Shown: in pieces, positions 7,661 through 13,172 of the stretch
How the letters are laid out: every line of letters begins with the position of its first letter
Position numbering within the stretch: the stretch's first letter is position 1
DNA from: Anaerolineaceae bacterium
GTDB lineage: Bacteria; Planctomycetota; Phycisphaerae; FEN-1346; JAACEH01
DNA length: 13,172 bases
Direction: 5' to 3'
Assembly: GCA_011682595.1 (NCBI GenBank)
Contig: JAACEH010000014.1
Coordinates: forward strand, 1-13,172
Translations under genes and position numbers: made by a program
The notes under the pieces: model-generated
Database searches by the model: none
The model's input: the letters and a program-made list of their open reading frames with translations, nothing else
What the model was told of the DNA's origin: nothing

Positions 7661-7686
7661 TTGTCTGACAGGAGGAAACATGGCCC

Positions 7687-8160
7687 ATGGACAAGATTGA
7701 CCTACGAATATCGCAGATCCTTGGCAAAGACGGCCGCATCTCTAACAGTGAGATCGCCCGGCAGCTCAATGTCTCCGAGGGCACGGTCCGCCAGAGGCTC
7801 CGCAAGCTGACCGAGTCGGGCCGGCTCCGCGTTCGGGCCATGGTCAACAGCGAGCAGATGCCCAATCGGTACCTGGCCATGATCGGCCTGCAGATTGAGG
7901 GCCGCCAGTTGGAGAAATGCGCCGAGGAAATCGACAAGTTCCCGCAGGTGCAGCGAACGCTGATCGTCACCGGGCGCTACGACCTGATGGTCTCCCTGTT
8001 GCTGGACAGCCATGCCGCCATGGTCGACTTCGTGACGCACAAGCTTTCGATGGTGCGGGGTATCCTGCAGTCCGAGACCTTCGTCTGCCTGAAGAATTCC
8101 GACCCCTGGTTCCCTGCCGATAATTTGTGCCGGTCCAATGGAGAGACGACCGGCCGGTAG
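7687..8160 (+). CDS. Lrp/AsnC family transcriptional regulator
   Basis: This 157-residue protein has the two-domain layout of the family. An N-terminal winged helix-turn-helix covers about 3-60, with the recognition region NSEIARQLNVSEGTVRQRLR. A C-terminal ligand-binding RAM domain covers about 65-145, with VTGRYDLMVSLLLDSHAAM. Such proteins form dimers or octamers and respond to amino acids. The gene lies 40 bp upstream of an alanine dehydrogenase-family gene, a common pairing in which the regulator responds to alanine or another amino acid, and is divergent from the sugar isomerase operon. The ATG at 7687 is 11 bases from GGAGG. A closer ATG at 7680 is out of frame and opens a six-codon reading frame (MAHGQD) ending at 7700, which may compete for ribosomes. 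Confidence 0.92.
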   Translation: MDKIDLRISQILGKDGRISNSEIARQLNVSEGTVRQRLRKLTESGRLRVRAMVNSEQMPNRYLAMIGLQIEGRQLEKCAEEIDKFPQVQRTLIVTGRYDLMVSLLLDSHAAMVDFVTHKLSMVRGILQSETFVCLKNSDPWFPADNLCRSNGETTGR

Positions 8161-8200
8161 TCACGGTTCACGAAACAAGAATCAGGAGAAAGGGCAAGAG

Positions 8201-9358
8201 ATGATCGTAGGCATTCCCAAGGAAATCATGCTCAATGAGGGCCGCGTGGCCGCCATTCCCGAGACCGTCAGGCGCATGGTCGAGGCCGGGCTGACCGTTC
8301 TGGTCCAGACCGGCGCCGGGGCCGGGGCCTACCACACGGACCAGGGCTACGTCGAGGCCGGGGCCGAGATGGTCGCCGAGGTCAGGCAACTGTGGGAGCG
8401 GGCCGAGGTGGTGCTGAAGGTCAAGGAGCCGTTGGAGCATCCGGACTTCGGTTGCTGGGAAGACGAATTGCTGGCCGCGGGCAAGACGCTGATTACCTTT
8501 CTCCATCCGGCCAACAGCACCGAGACTGTTCTGCGTCTGTGCAAGGCCGGGATCACGGGCATCAGCATGGACTGCATCCCGCGCGAGAAGAACGCCCGGC
8601 CGATGGACGCCCTGAGTTCGATGAGCATCGTCGCGGGATACCGGGCCGTGGTGCTGGCGGCCAACCACCTGAGGCAGATGTTCTGCGGCGTCGAAAGCGG
8701 CGGCGGCAAGACCACTCCGGCCAGGGTGCTGGTCATCGGCTGCGGCATGGTCGGCATGCAGTCGATCGCCGGCGCCAAAGGGCTGGGGGCCGAGGTGTAC
8801 GCGGTGGACATTCGCCCCGAGGCCCGGCAGCGGGCGGAAAAAGCCGGGGCCAGGGCGGTCGGCTTCGATATTCCGGAGATGGTGGCCGAGGCGAAAGGCC
8901 AGGCCAAGTTGCTGAGCGAGGAATTGCTGGAGAAGGAGCGCCGCCGACTGGCCGAGATCCTGCCGGAGATGGAGGTGGTGATCCCCTCGATCCTGATTCT
9001 GGGCGAGCACGCCCCGCTGTTGATCACCCGCCAGATGGTTGGTTTGATGAAGCCGGGCTCGGTAATCGTCGACGTCTCGATCGACCAGGGCGGCAACTGC
9101 GAACTGACCGAGCGCGGCCGCATCATCACCACCTCAGGCGGCGTGACCATCGCCGGCCTGATGAACCTGCCGGGGCAGGTGCCGGTTCACTCGGCCCAGC
9201 TCTACGCCCACAACATCTGCAACCTGCTGCTGGACATGTGGGACGGCGCCAGGCTCGACCTGGACCGCCCGATAGCCAAGGCGGCCACCGTGACCCGCGG
9301 CGGCGAAATCCTGCACGAAGGCACGTTGCACGAACTGAAGGTCGAGCACAAGCTATAA
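8201..9358 (+). CDS. Alanine dehydrogenase/PNT-family NAD-dependent dehydrogenase
   Basis: This 385-residue protein belongs to the family shared by alanine dehydrogenase and the transhydrogenase alpha subunit. The alanine dehydrogenase active-site residues are present: R15 (NEGRVAAIP), K75 (VLKVKEP), H102 (TFLHPA) and D295 (DVSIDQGGN). The nucleotide-binding loop is GCGMVG (180-185). The middle and end look more like PntAA: MDALSSMSIVAGYRAV (135-150), the insert at 230-250, and the C-terminal TVTRGGEILHEG (363-374). The length also fits stand-alone PntAA (about 384). In the transhydrogenase RQD loop the glutamine position is R133. No pntB is next to it, so alanine dehydrogenase or a related amino-acid oxidation is more likely than proton-pumping transhydrogenation. 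The start at 8201 follows AGGAG after 12 bases. It is probably co-transcribed with the upstream Lrp-type gene. Confidence 0.85.
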   Translation: MIVGIPKEIMLNEGRVAAIPETVRRMVEAGLTVLVQTGAGAGAYHTDQGYVEAGAEMVAEVRQLWERAEVVLKVKEPLEHPDFGCWEDELLAAGKTLITFLHPANSTETVLRLCKAGITGISMDCIPREKNARPMDALSSMSIVAGYRAVVLAANHLRQMFCGVESGGGKTTPARVLVIGCGMVGMQSIAGAKGLGAEVYAVDIRPEARQRAEKAGARAVGFDIPEMVAEAKGQAKLLSEELLEKERRRLAEILPEMEVVIPSILILGEHAPLLITRQMVGLMKPGSVIVDVSIDQGGNCELTERGRIITTSGGVTIAGLMNLPGQVPVHSAQLYAHNICNLLLDMWDGARLDLDRPIAKAATVTRGGEILHEGTLHELKVEHKL

Positions 9359-9404
9359 GCACACCGGCTTCGGGTACAACCGACATCGGCGGCCTTCAAA
9401 CCCC

Positions 9405-9458
9405 AAGGGCGGGTGGCTTGGGTGGCTTGGGTGGCTTGGGCTCGCCCCTTTTTTCTTT
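9405..9458 (+). terminator. Possible terminator downstream of the dehydrogenase gene
   Basis: AAGGGCG (9405-9411) can pair with CGCCCCTT (9443-9450, one bulged C), enclosing a loop made of 9-base repeats. It is followed by T4-C-T3, with six consecutive T in all (9449-9454). A smaller GGG-CTCG-CCC stem next to the T run is an alternative. The position, 47 bases after the stop, fits a rho-independent terminator. The long loop lowers confidence. Confidence 0.4.
9412..9438. repeat. Three tandem copies of a 9-bp repeat
   Basis: GGTGGCTTG occurs three times without interruption, plus a two-base partial fourth copy. It lies in the intergenic space between the dehydrogenase and crcB. Copy number may vary by slippage. 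Confidence 0.9.
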
Positions 9459-9478
9459 GCGCTCTTTTCTTTGCGCTC
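9451..9478. repeat. Two tandem copies of a 14-bp repeat
   Basis: TTTTCTTTGCGCTC is repeated exactly (9451-9464 and 9465-9478), directly after the possible terminator. It duplicates the T-rich tail, which could strengthen termination or reflect replication slippage. Confidence 0.9.
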
Positions 9479-9517
9479 TTGACCCAGCCGCCCTGGCGTA
9501 TTAGCTTTGCGGAGGTA

Positions 9518-9925
9518 ATGTCACCGTCTGTTGCGAAGATTCTCCTGATTGCCGCCGGCGGGGCCGCGGGGGCGCTTCTGCGCTACGGGCTCGGCGGCTG
9601 GGTGCAGAACCGGCTGGGGGGCTCGACCTTTCCCTGGGGCACCCTGGCGGTCAACGTGGCGGGATGCCTGATTATCGGCCTGGTGTGGGTGCTGGGCGAG
9701 GAGAAAGCAATGCTCTCACCCCAGGGGCGGTTGCTGCTGATGACGGGCCTGCTCGGGGCCTTCACGACCTTCAGCACGTTCGGCCTGGAGACGGTCGGCC
9801 TGGTGTCCAAGGGCCAATGGCTTGCCGCCGGGGGCAACATCGCGGGCAATGTCCTTCTGGGGTTGATTGCGGTTCTTGGAGGGATGGCCATTGCCCGAAG
9901 CGTCTGGGGATCGTCGGGGGTTTGA
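9518..9925 (+). CDS. crcB: Fluoride ion channel CrcB/Fluc
   Basis: This 135-residue membrane protein exports fluoride as a dual-topology dimer in the inner membrane. It has four hydrophobic segments, near 5-27, 38-60, 70-95 and 103-128. Family signatures are GGAAGALLRYG (14-24, conserved Arg 22), PWGTLAVNVAG (39-49) and GLLGAFTTFSTFGLE (78-91), which carries the pore phenylalanines and the central sodium-site region. The ATG at 9518 has GGAGG only two bases away, but it gives the canonical N-terminus. The frame is open upstream, where the in-frame sequence is low-complexity repeat translation, so that extension is rejected. A DUF190 gene follows after 17 bp, a recurrent pairing. No fluoride riboswitch consensus was found upstream. 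Confidence 0.95.
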   Translation: MSPSVAKILLIAAGGAAGALLRYGLGGWVQNRLGGSTFPWGTLAVNVAGCLIIGLVWVLGEEKAMLSPQGRLLLMTGLLGAFTTFSTFGLETVGLVSKGQWLAAGGNIAGNVLLGLIAVLGGMAIARSVWGSSGV

Positions 9926-9942
9926 TTTTCAGGAGAGACGCG

Positions 9943-10311
9943 ATGCCGCTGAGAGAGAGAGAAGATGCCGAACTGTTGCGGATTTTCATCGGCGAAAGTG
10001 ACCGCTGGGAAGGAAAGCCACTCTTTGAGGCCATTGTTCTGACGGCCCGCAAGCGGGGGCTGGCCGGGGCGACGGTCCTGAAGGGGACCATGGGCTTCGG
10101 CAAGAATTCCCATCTGCACACCGCCTCGGTCCTGCGGCTCAGCGAGGACCTGCCGATTGTCGTCGAGATCGTCGACCGCGCCGAACGCATCGAGGCCTTC
10201 CTGGACGAAGTCAAGACTATGGTCGCCGACGGCATGGTCACCGTCGAAACGGTTCGCGTCCTGGCTTACCGCGACAGAGACCGCTCAGGCGGCCAAGAAG
10301 CAACATCGTGA
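9943..10311 (+). CDS. DUF190 domain protein
   Basis: This 122-residue soluble protein has the DUF190 signatures: LLRIFIGESDRWEGKPLFEA near the start, ARKRGLAGATVLKGTMGFGK in the middle, then SEDLPIVVEIVD and a helical end. The family has a small PII-like alpha/beta fold and is often encoded beside or fused to crcB. Its molecular role is unknown; modulation of fluoride export is a guess from context. The start at 9943 has AGGAG seven bases upstream. It forms an operon with crcB and ends 102 bp before the convergent PII-like gene. Confidence 0.9.
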   Translation: MPLREREDAELLRIFIGESDRWEGKPLFEAIVLTARKRGLAGATVLKGTMGFGKNSHLHTASVLRLSEDLPIVVEIVDRAERIEAFLDEVKTMVADGMVTVETVRVLAYRDRDRSGGQEATS

Positions 10312-10413
10312 CGCAGACCACCCGCGAGCGAATGGTTGTAGCCGCCTTCATGCGTTGTGGGTGCTTCGGCGAGCACTTCACCGCTTCGGCCTTGCCGTGG
10401 CTGACCTACCTGC

Positions 10414-10764
10414 TTAGCCTTCGGCGGCGCCCCCCCACAACGGGCCACACCATTTCTCGGTCGCAATGACGGCGATGCTGCCAAGTTGGTCTTTCCGCCA
10501 GTCGATGCCGCCGTCGTACAAGGCCTGGACGATCTTATCAGCAACGGCGCCGTCGGGGATCGGTGCAATGATGAGCCGGTGGAAGCGGCCCGCGCGTCCG
10601 CGACCGTCCATCAGTCCGGCGAAGATAGGCACCTCGGCCAACAGGCGGTTCTGTCCGCCCGCAGCTTCGATGACCGCAGGATCGTAGACGCCGACCTGCG
10701 TCAGTGCAAGAAGCACATCTTCCAGGTACTCAACGCGTTGCAGATGCAGGAGAAGAATCTTCAT
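10414..10764 (-). CDS. Small PII-like signalling protein
   Basis: This 116-residue protein looks like a divergent member of the PII superfamily. It has an initial beta strand and helix (MKILLLHLQRVEYLEDVLLA), a central loop region around 38-58 in place of the T-loop, a second strand (HRLIIAPIP) and helix (ADKIVQALYDGG), and a final strand (GSIAVIATEKW). It lacks the classical PII signatures, including the uridylylated tyrosine context, so its ligand is unknown. Its ATG overlaps the stop of the antiporter gene by one base (TAATG). A good GGGAGG lies seven bases upstream, inside the antiporter's last codons. This tight coupling suggests it senses a metabolite for the antiporter. The superfamily assignment is by pattern and moderately sure. 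Confidence 0.65.
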   Translation of the reverse strand: MKILLLHLQRVEYLEDVLLALTQVGVYDPAVIEAAGGQNRLLAEVPIFAGLMDGRGRAGRFHRLIIAPIPDGAVADKIVQALYDGGIDWRKDQLGSIAVIATEKWCGPLWGGAAEG

Positions 10765-12029
10765 TATGTGCCTCCCTCTCCGGGCGCCATGCCGACCTCT
10801 CCGGCCCGGCGCAGCGCCAGGCGGGTCAGTAACGGACCGACTGTCTCGGTCACCAGCGTAGTCACCAGCAGTATGTTAATGACCCACATGGCCAATCGTT
10901 GCCCTTGTTGGCCGAACTGCCCGCGGCCGAATTGCTGGTCCACGAGTATGGCCAGGGCCACGGCCACCCCGACCTGGGGAATGAGCCCGAAACCGACGAA
11001 GCGGCGGACGACCTGTGGCGCTTTGCCGAGCCTGGCTCCGAGCGCGGCCCCGCCGATTTTCCCGGCCGCCCGCGCCAACAGGTAAATCGGCCCCAGCCAG
11101 CCGATAGCCGGCAACAAGGATATGTTCAGCCGGGCGCCGCCCAGGATGAAAAACAGGGCGTAGAACACCGGAGCGATACTGCTGAGCATCGAGGATATGC
11201 GGTTCTTCAGAAAAGGGTTACGGTTGACGATCATCATGCCCAGGGCCATGTTCGTCAGCAGCGGGCTGAGGTGCCAGGTCTTGGCCAGGCCGCCGGCCAG
11301 CAACAGAAGGGCCCCTGCTCCGGCCAGGAGTTGCTCGGTGCTGCGCACATGCCTCAACAGGGCCGAACCGACCAGGCCCAGAACTGCGCCGAGGACCAGA
11401 GCCCCGACGATCTCCAGAACCGGCTCGCCGACCACCAGCAGCAGGCTGATCTGCCCCTGGTGAGCCAAAATGGCTCCGGCGATGGCGGCGGCGAAGGAAA
11501 AAATCATCAGGGCCACCGCGTCGTCCAGCCCAACGACCGCCAGAATGGTCGTGGTCAGCGGGCCGCGAGAACGATATTGCCGGATGACCATGACCGTGGC
11601 CGCAGGAGCGGTTGCCGAGGCGACCGCCCCGAGAATCAGGGCCATGGACAAATCCCGGGAGAGCAGCCAGACACCCAGGCCCACCATTGCGAAGGCCCCG
11701 AGCGATTCCAGCAGGGCGATGAACAGAATCGATCGTCCGACCTTGCGCAGAGTTCCCAGATCGAATTCCGCCCCGATGGCAAAAGCCACCAGGGTCAACG
11801 CTATGTCACCGGCCATCCCGAAATCGCGCAACCGCTGCCCGTCGAAAACCGGAGGCAGATGCCAGCCGAACACGTAGTTGACGATACCGACCACGCTGCT
11901 GCCGAGAAACACGCCCAGAATGATGTAGCCGGTCACGGTGGGCAGCTTCAGCCGTTCGGTGAACAGCTGGGCCAGAAAGGCCACGGCCAGAATAATGGCC
12001 ACCAGGAGCATGGTGTTGACTGAATCCAT
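10764..12029 (-). CDS. CPA2-type cation/proton antiporter
   Basis: This 421-residue inner-membrane protein has about 12 hydrophobic segments and belongs to the KefB/NapA-like Na+(K+)/H+ exchanger family. The unwound-helix segment ATAPAATVMV and the acidic pair in VVGLDDAVALM (D169, D170 from this start) match the ion-binding core. Two adjacent aspartates usually mark electrogenic exchangers such as NapA. The conserved opening LKLPTVTGYIILGVFLG is present. There is no C-terminal TrkA/RCK domain, so control may come from separate partners. The start is uncertain: ATG 12029 is used, but TTG 12041 overlaps the stop of the EIIA gene and would add four residues. Neither has a clear ribosome binding site, which suggests translational coupling. 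The downstream PII-like gene overlaps its stop. Confidence 0.9.
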   Translation of the reverse strand: MDSVNTMLLVAIILAVAFLAQLFTERLKLPTVTGYIILGVFLGSSVVGIVNYVFGWHLPPVFDGQRLRDFGMAGDIALTLVAFAIGAEFDLGTLRKVGRSILFIALLESLGAFAMVGLGVWLLSRDLSMALILGAVASATAPAATVMVIRQYRSRGPLTTTILAVVGLDDAVALMIFSFAAAIAGAILAHQGQISLLLVVGEPVLEIVGALVLGAVLGLVGSALLRHVRSTEQLLAGAGALLLLAGGLAKTWHLSPLLTNMALGMMIVNRNPFLKNRISSMLSSIAPVFYALFFILGGARLNISLLPAIGWLGPIYLLARAAGKIGGAALGARLGKAPQVVRRFVGFGLIPQVGVAVALAILVDQQFGRGQFGQQGQRLAMWVINILLVTTLVTETVGPLLTRLALRRAGEVGMAPGEGGT

Positions 12030-12037
12030 CGTCACAA

Positions 12038-12487
12038 TCAATAGGCTGCAAGAATCTCGTAGACGTCCGCGGCATTGCCGGCGACGACGAGTCGCTCGCG
12101 GTTCTTGGGGTTCTTCAGGACCAGCATGACGCGGGCCAGTGTGCGAATGTACTGGTCCTGCTGGCCCGCACCGGCCACGATCATGACGACAATATGCACG
12201 GGCTTGTCGTCGAGGCTGCCATAGCTGATACCCGCAAGCGAAACGCCCACGGCCAGGACCACGTCGTCGACACTGGCGATCTTGGCATGTGGGACCGCGA
12301 TGCCGAAACCGATGCCTGTGCTGATAATCTGTTCACGGGCCAGAAGGGCTTCGAGCAGGGTCTCGGGATCGTGAACCGCGCTGCTGGTGGCCAGGCGGTC
12401 AACCAGTTCGGCCAGAACGCTTTCCTTGTCGGCACCCTTGAGGATACAGACGCGCTGCGGGGTGAGCAACTTGGAAAGTTGAATCAT
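12038..12487 (-). CDS. PTS EIIA domain protein (fructose/nitrogen type)
   Basis: This 149-residue single-domain protein is of the PTS EIIA type 2 family (PtsN/FruA-like). The phosphorylated histidine is H67 in GIGFGIAVPHAKI. Other family features are LLEALLAREQIISTG before it and the C-terminal RTLARVMLVLKNPKNRERL. In proteobacteria EIIA-Ntr relays phosphorylation state to potassium transport, which makes its position directly before an antiporter gene meaningful. The ATG at 12487 has GGAGG eight bases upstream; a TTG at 12520 would extend it but lacks such a site. No EIIB or EIIC gene is adjacent, so a regulatory rather than sugar-import role is likely (inference). The mgtE stop lies 50 bp upstream. 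Confidence 0.92.
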   Translation of the reverse strand: MIQLSKLLTPQRVCILKGADKESVLAELVDRLATSSAVHDPETLLEALLAREQIISTGIGFGIAVPHAKIASVDDVVLAVGVSLAGISYGSLDDKPVHIVVMIVAGAGQQDQYIRTLARVMLVLKNPKNRERLVVAGNAADVYEILAAY

Positions 12488-12537
12488 CAACCTGACCTCC
12501 AGCCCGCCAACAGACAGCAAGCACTTCGAGCACCGTG

Positions 12538-13172
12538 CTAGACACCGGGATGCGGCATTATAGCACTCGCCAGAAAAAGGTAAACCGCTAAAGTGACCGT
12601 GTCCAGCACCGTTGTGATCAGGGGCGCCGACATCAGGGCCGGATCCAAGCCGATTTTCTGGAACCAGAGCGGCAGCAGACCGCCCAGCAGTTTGGCAATG
12701 ACCACCGTGGTGGCCATGGCCAGGGCCACGGTCAAGGCCAGGTCGTAGACCTGCAATTGGCCGCCTCCGTTGCCCATGAACACCGCTCGGCCGGCCGCCA
12801 GGACGGCCAGGACCAGGCCGACGATCAGGGCCACGGCCAGTTCCTTGCGGAGAATGCGCAGCACATCACGAGGCGCCATTTCGCCGGTGGCCAGTCCGCG
12901 CACGACGACCGTGGTGGTCTGACATCCGGCGTTGCCGCCGCTGCCGAGCAGCAGCGGAAGGAAGCTCATGATGACCACTGTGGCAGCCGTCCCTTGGGCC
13001 TCCAGAAAGCCGGTGAAGTGCTGCAGCACGGCGGCCGAAACGAAACCGACCACCACCAGCAGCAGCAGCCACGGAAGACGCTGACCGGCCATGTAGAGAG
13101 GACGGGTCTGAAAGTAGTCGGTGGGCTTGCCGGCGGCGCCCAGGTGGTAGATGTCCTCGTCGGCCTCGTCTT
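12538..13172 (-). CDS. mgtE: Magnesium transporter MgtE, C-terminal part (cut by window end)
   Basis: The window holds the last 210 residues; the start lies beyond 13172. It begins at the end of the cytoplasmic CBS region (DEADEDIYHLGAAG) and the plug helix (YFQTRPLYM), followed by five membrane segments. The pore signature is GSGGNAGCQTTTVVVRGLA, with the usual GGNAG and Q. The last helices carry IGLDPALMSAPLITTVLDTV, whose aspartate is the expected Mg2+ site. MgtE is a Mg2+-gated channel of the inner membrane. The gene runs in the same direction as the EIIA gene 50 bp downstream and may share its transcript. Confidence 0.95.
   Translation of the reverse strand, partial: DEADEDIYHLGAAGKPTDYFQTRPLYMAGQRLPWLLLLVVVGFVSAAVLQHFTGFLEAQGTAATVVIMSFLPLLLGSGGNAGCQTTTVVVRGLATGEMAPRDVLRILRKELAVALIVGLVLAVLAAGRAVFMGNGGGQLQVYDLALTVALAMATTVVIAKLLGGLLPLWFQKIGLDPALMSAPLITTVLDTVTLAVYLFLASAIMPHPGV

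Noticed and set aside
4559..7700. Long plus-strand frames (493 and 536 codons) opposite the two isomerase genes
   Set aside because: They are antisense shadows of well-conserved enzymes. Their translations lack recognisable motifs.
7479..7970. Upstream extension of the AraA-like protein through the divergent region
   Set aside because: The frame is open, but it crosses the promoters and overlaps the Lrp-type gene. The ATG at 7478 has a good ribosome binding site and a family-like N-terminus.
9479..9507. TTGACC-17-TAGCTT as a crcB promoter
   Set aside because: The -10 box is poor, and transcription would start inside the ribosome binding site of crcB.
9413..9517. N-terminal extension of CrcB from an upstream ATG
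   Set aside because: The extra residues translate the 9-bp repeats and T-rich tract. GGAGG directly before ATG 9518 and the family N-terminus support the shorter form.
9359..9517. Fluoride riboswitch before crcB
   Set aside because: No stretch resembling the conserved GGxGATGG core and its pairing partners was found by eye. Recorded as a finding of absence only.
10361..10376. Hairpin GTGCT-TCGGCG-AGCAC between the convergent DUF190 and PII-like genes as a bidirectional terminator
   Set aside because: The stem is only five base pairs and there is no T run on either strand. It may be incidental.
10899..12023. A 374-codon plus-strand frame opposite the antiporter gene
   Set aside because: It has a glutamine- and arginine-rich composition with no hydrophobic core. 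The antisense antiporter shows clear membrane segments and the DD motif.
1..13172. Search for CRISPR arrays, tRNA genes, phage or transposase genes
   Set aside because: No regularly spaced repeats with spacers, no cloverleaf with the expected invariant bases, and no transposase or integrase motifs were seen. The only mobile-like signal is the nested repeat at 134-228.

Overview
This is a GC-rich (roughly 60-65%), tightly packed bacterial chromosome segment with eleven confident genes. The gene set (a DUF4954 beta-helix protein, a bacterial homologue of the tRNA-queuosine mannosyltransferase, and several stand-alone versions of usually larger systems) best fits a member of the PVC group, most likely a planctomycete. 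That is an inference from gene content and composition; no rRNA or other phylogenetic marker is present. I see no tRNA, rRNA, CRISPR array, phage gene or transposase.

Layout from left to right. Positions 1-229 hold an unresolved gene edge and a compact nested inverted-repeat element that abuts the stop codon of the first gene. Positions 230-3560 (minus strand) form a two-gene operon: a DUF4954 left-handed beta-helix protein, then a QTMAN-like glycosyltransferase one base downstream, with a candidate promoter about 190 bp upstream. Positions 3805-4578 (plus strand) encode a 257-residue protein matching only the last part of the acetyl-CoA synthase catalytic domain, including its Cys-Gly-Cys nickel-site motif but without the four upstream cluster cysteines. 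This is the most unusual gene here. Positions 4652-7478 (minus strand) carry L-rhamnose isomerase (rhaA) and an L-arabinose/L-fucose isomerase-family protein under one good promoter, a deoxysugar-catabolism pair without its kinase or aldolase in the window.

Positions 7687-9358 (plus strand) hold an Lrp/AsnC-type regulator behind a near-consensus promoter, followed by an alanine dehydrogenase/transhydrogenase-family enzyme that keeps the alanine dehydrogenase active-site residues on a PntAA-like body. Positions 9518-10311 (plus strand) hold the fluoride channel crcB and a DUF190 protein. Positions 10414-13172 (minus strand) are a transport and sensing cluster: the 3' part of the magnesium channel mgtE, a PTS EIIA (nitrogen/fructose-type) protein, a CPA2-type cation/proton antiporter with a DD motif, and a small PII-like protein whose start overlaps the antiporter stop. 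The last three look like one unit in which a phosphorylatable EIIA and a PII-like protein could control the antiporter.

The candidates for undescribed biology are the acetyl-CoA-synthase-derived protein, the QTMAN/DUF4954 pair, the EIIA/antiporter/PII-like unit and the nested repeat.
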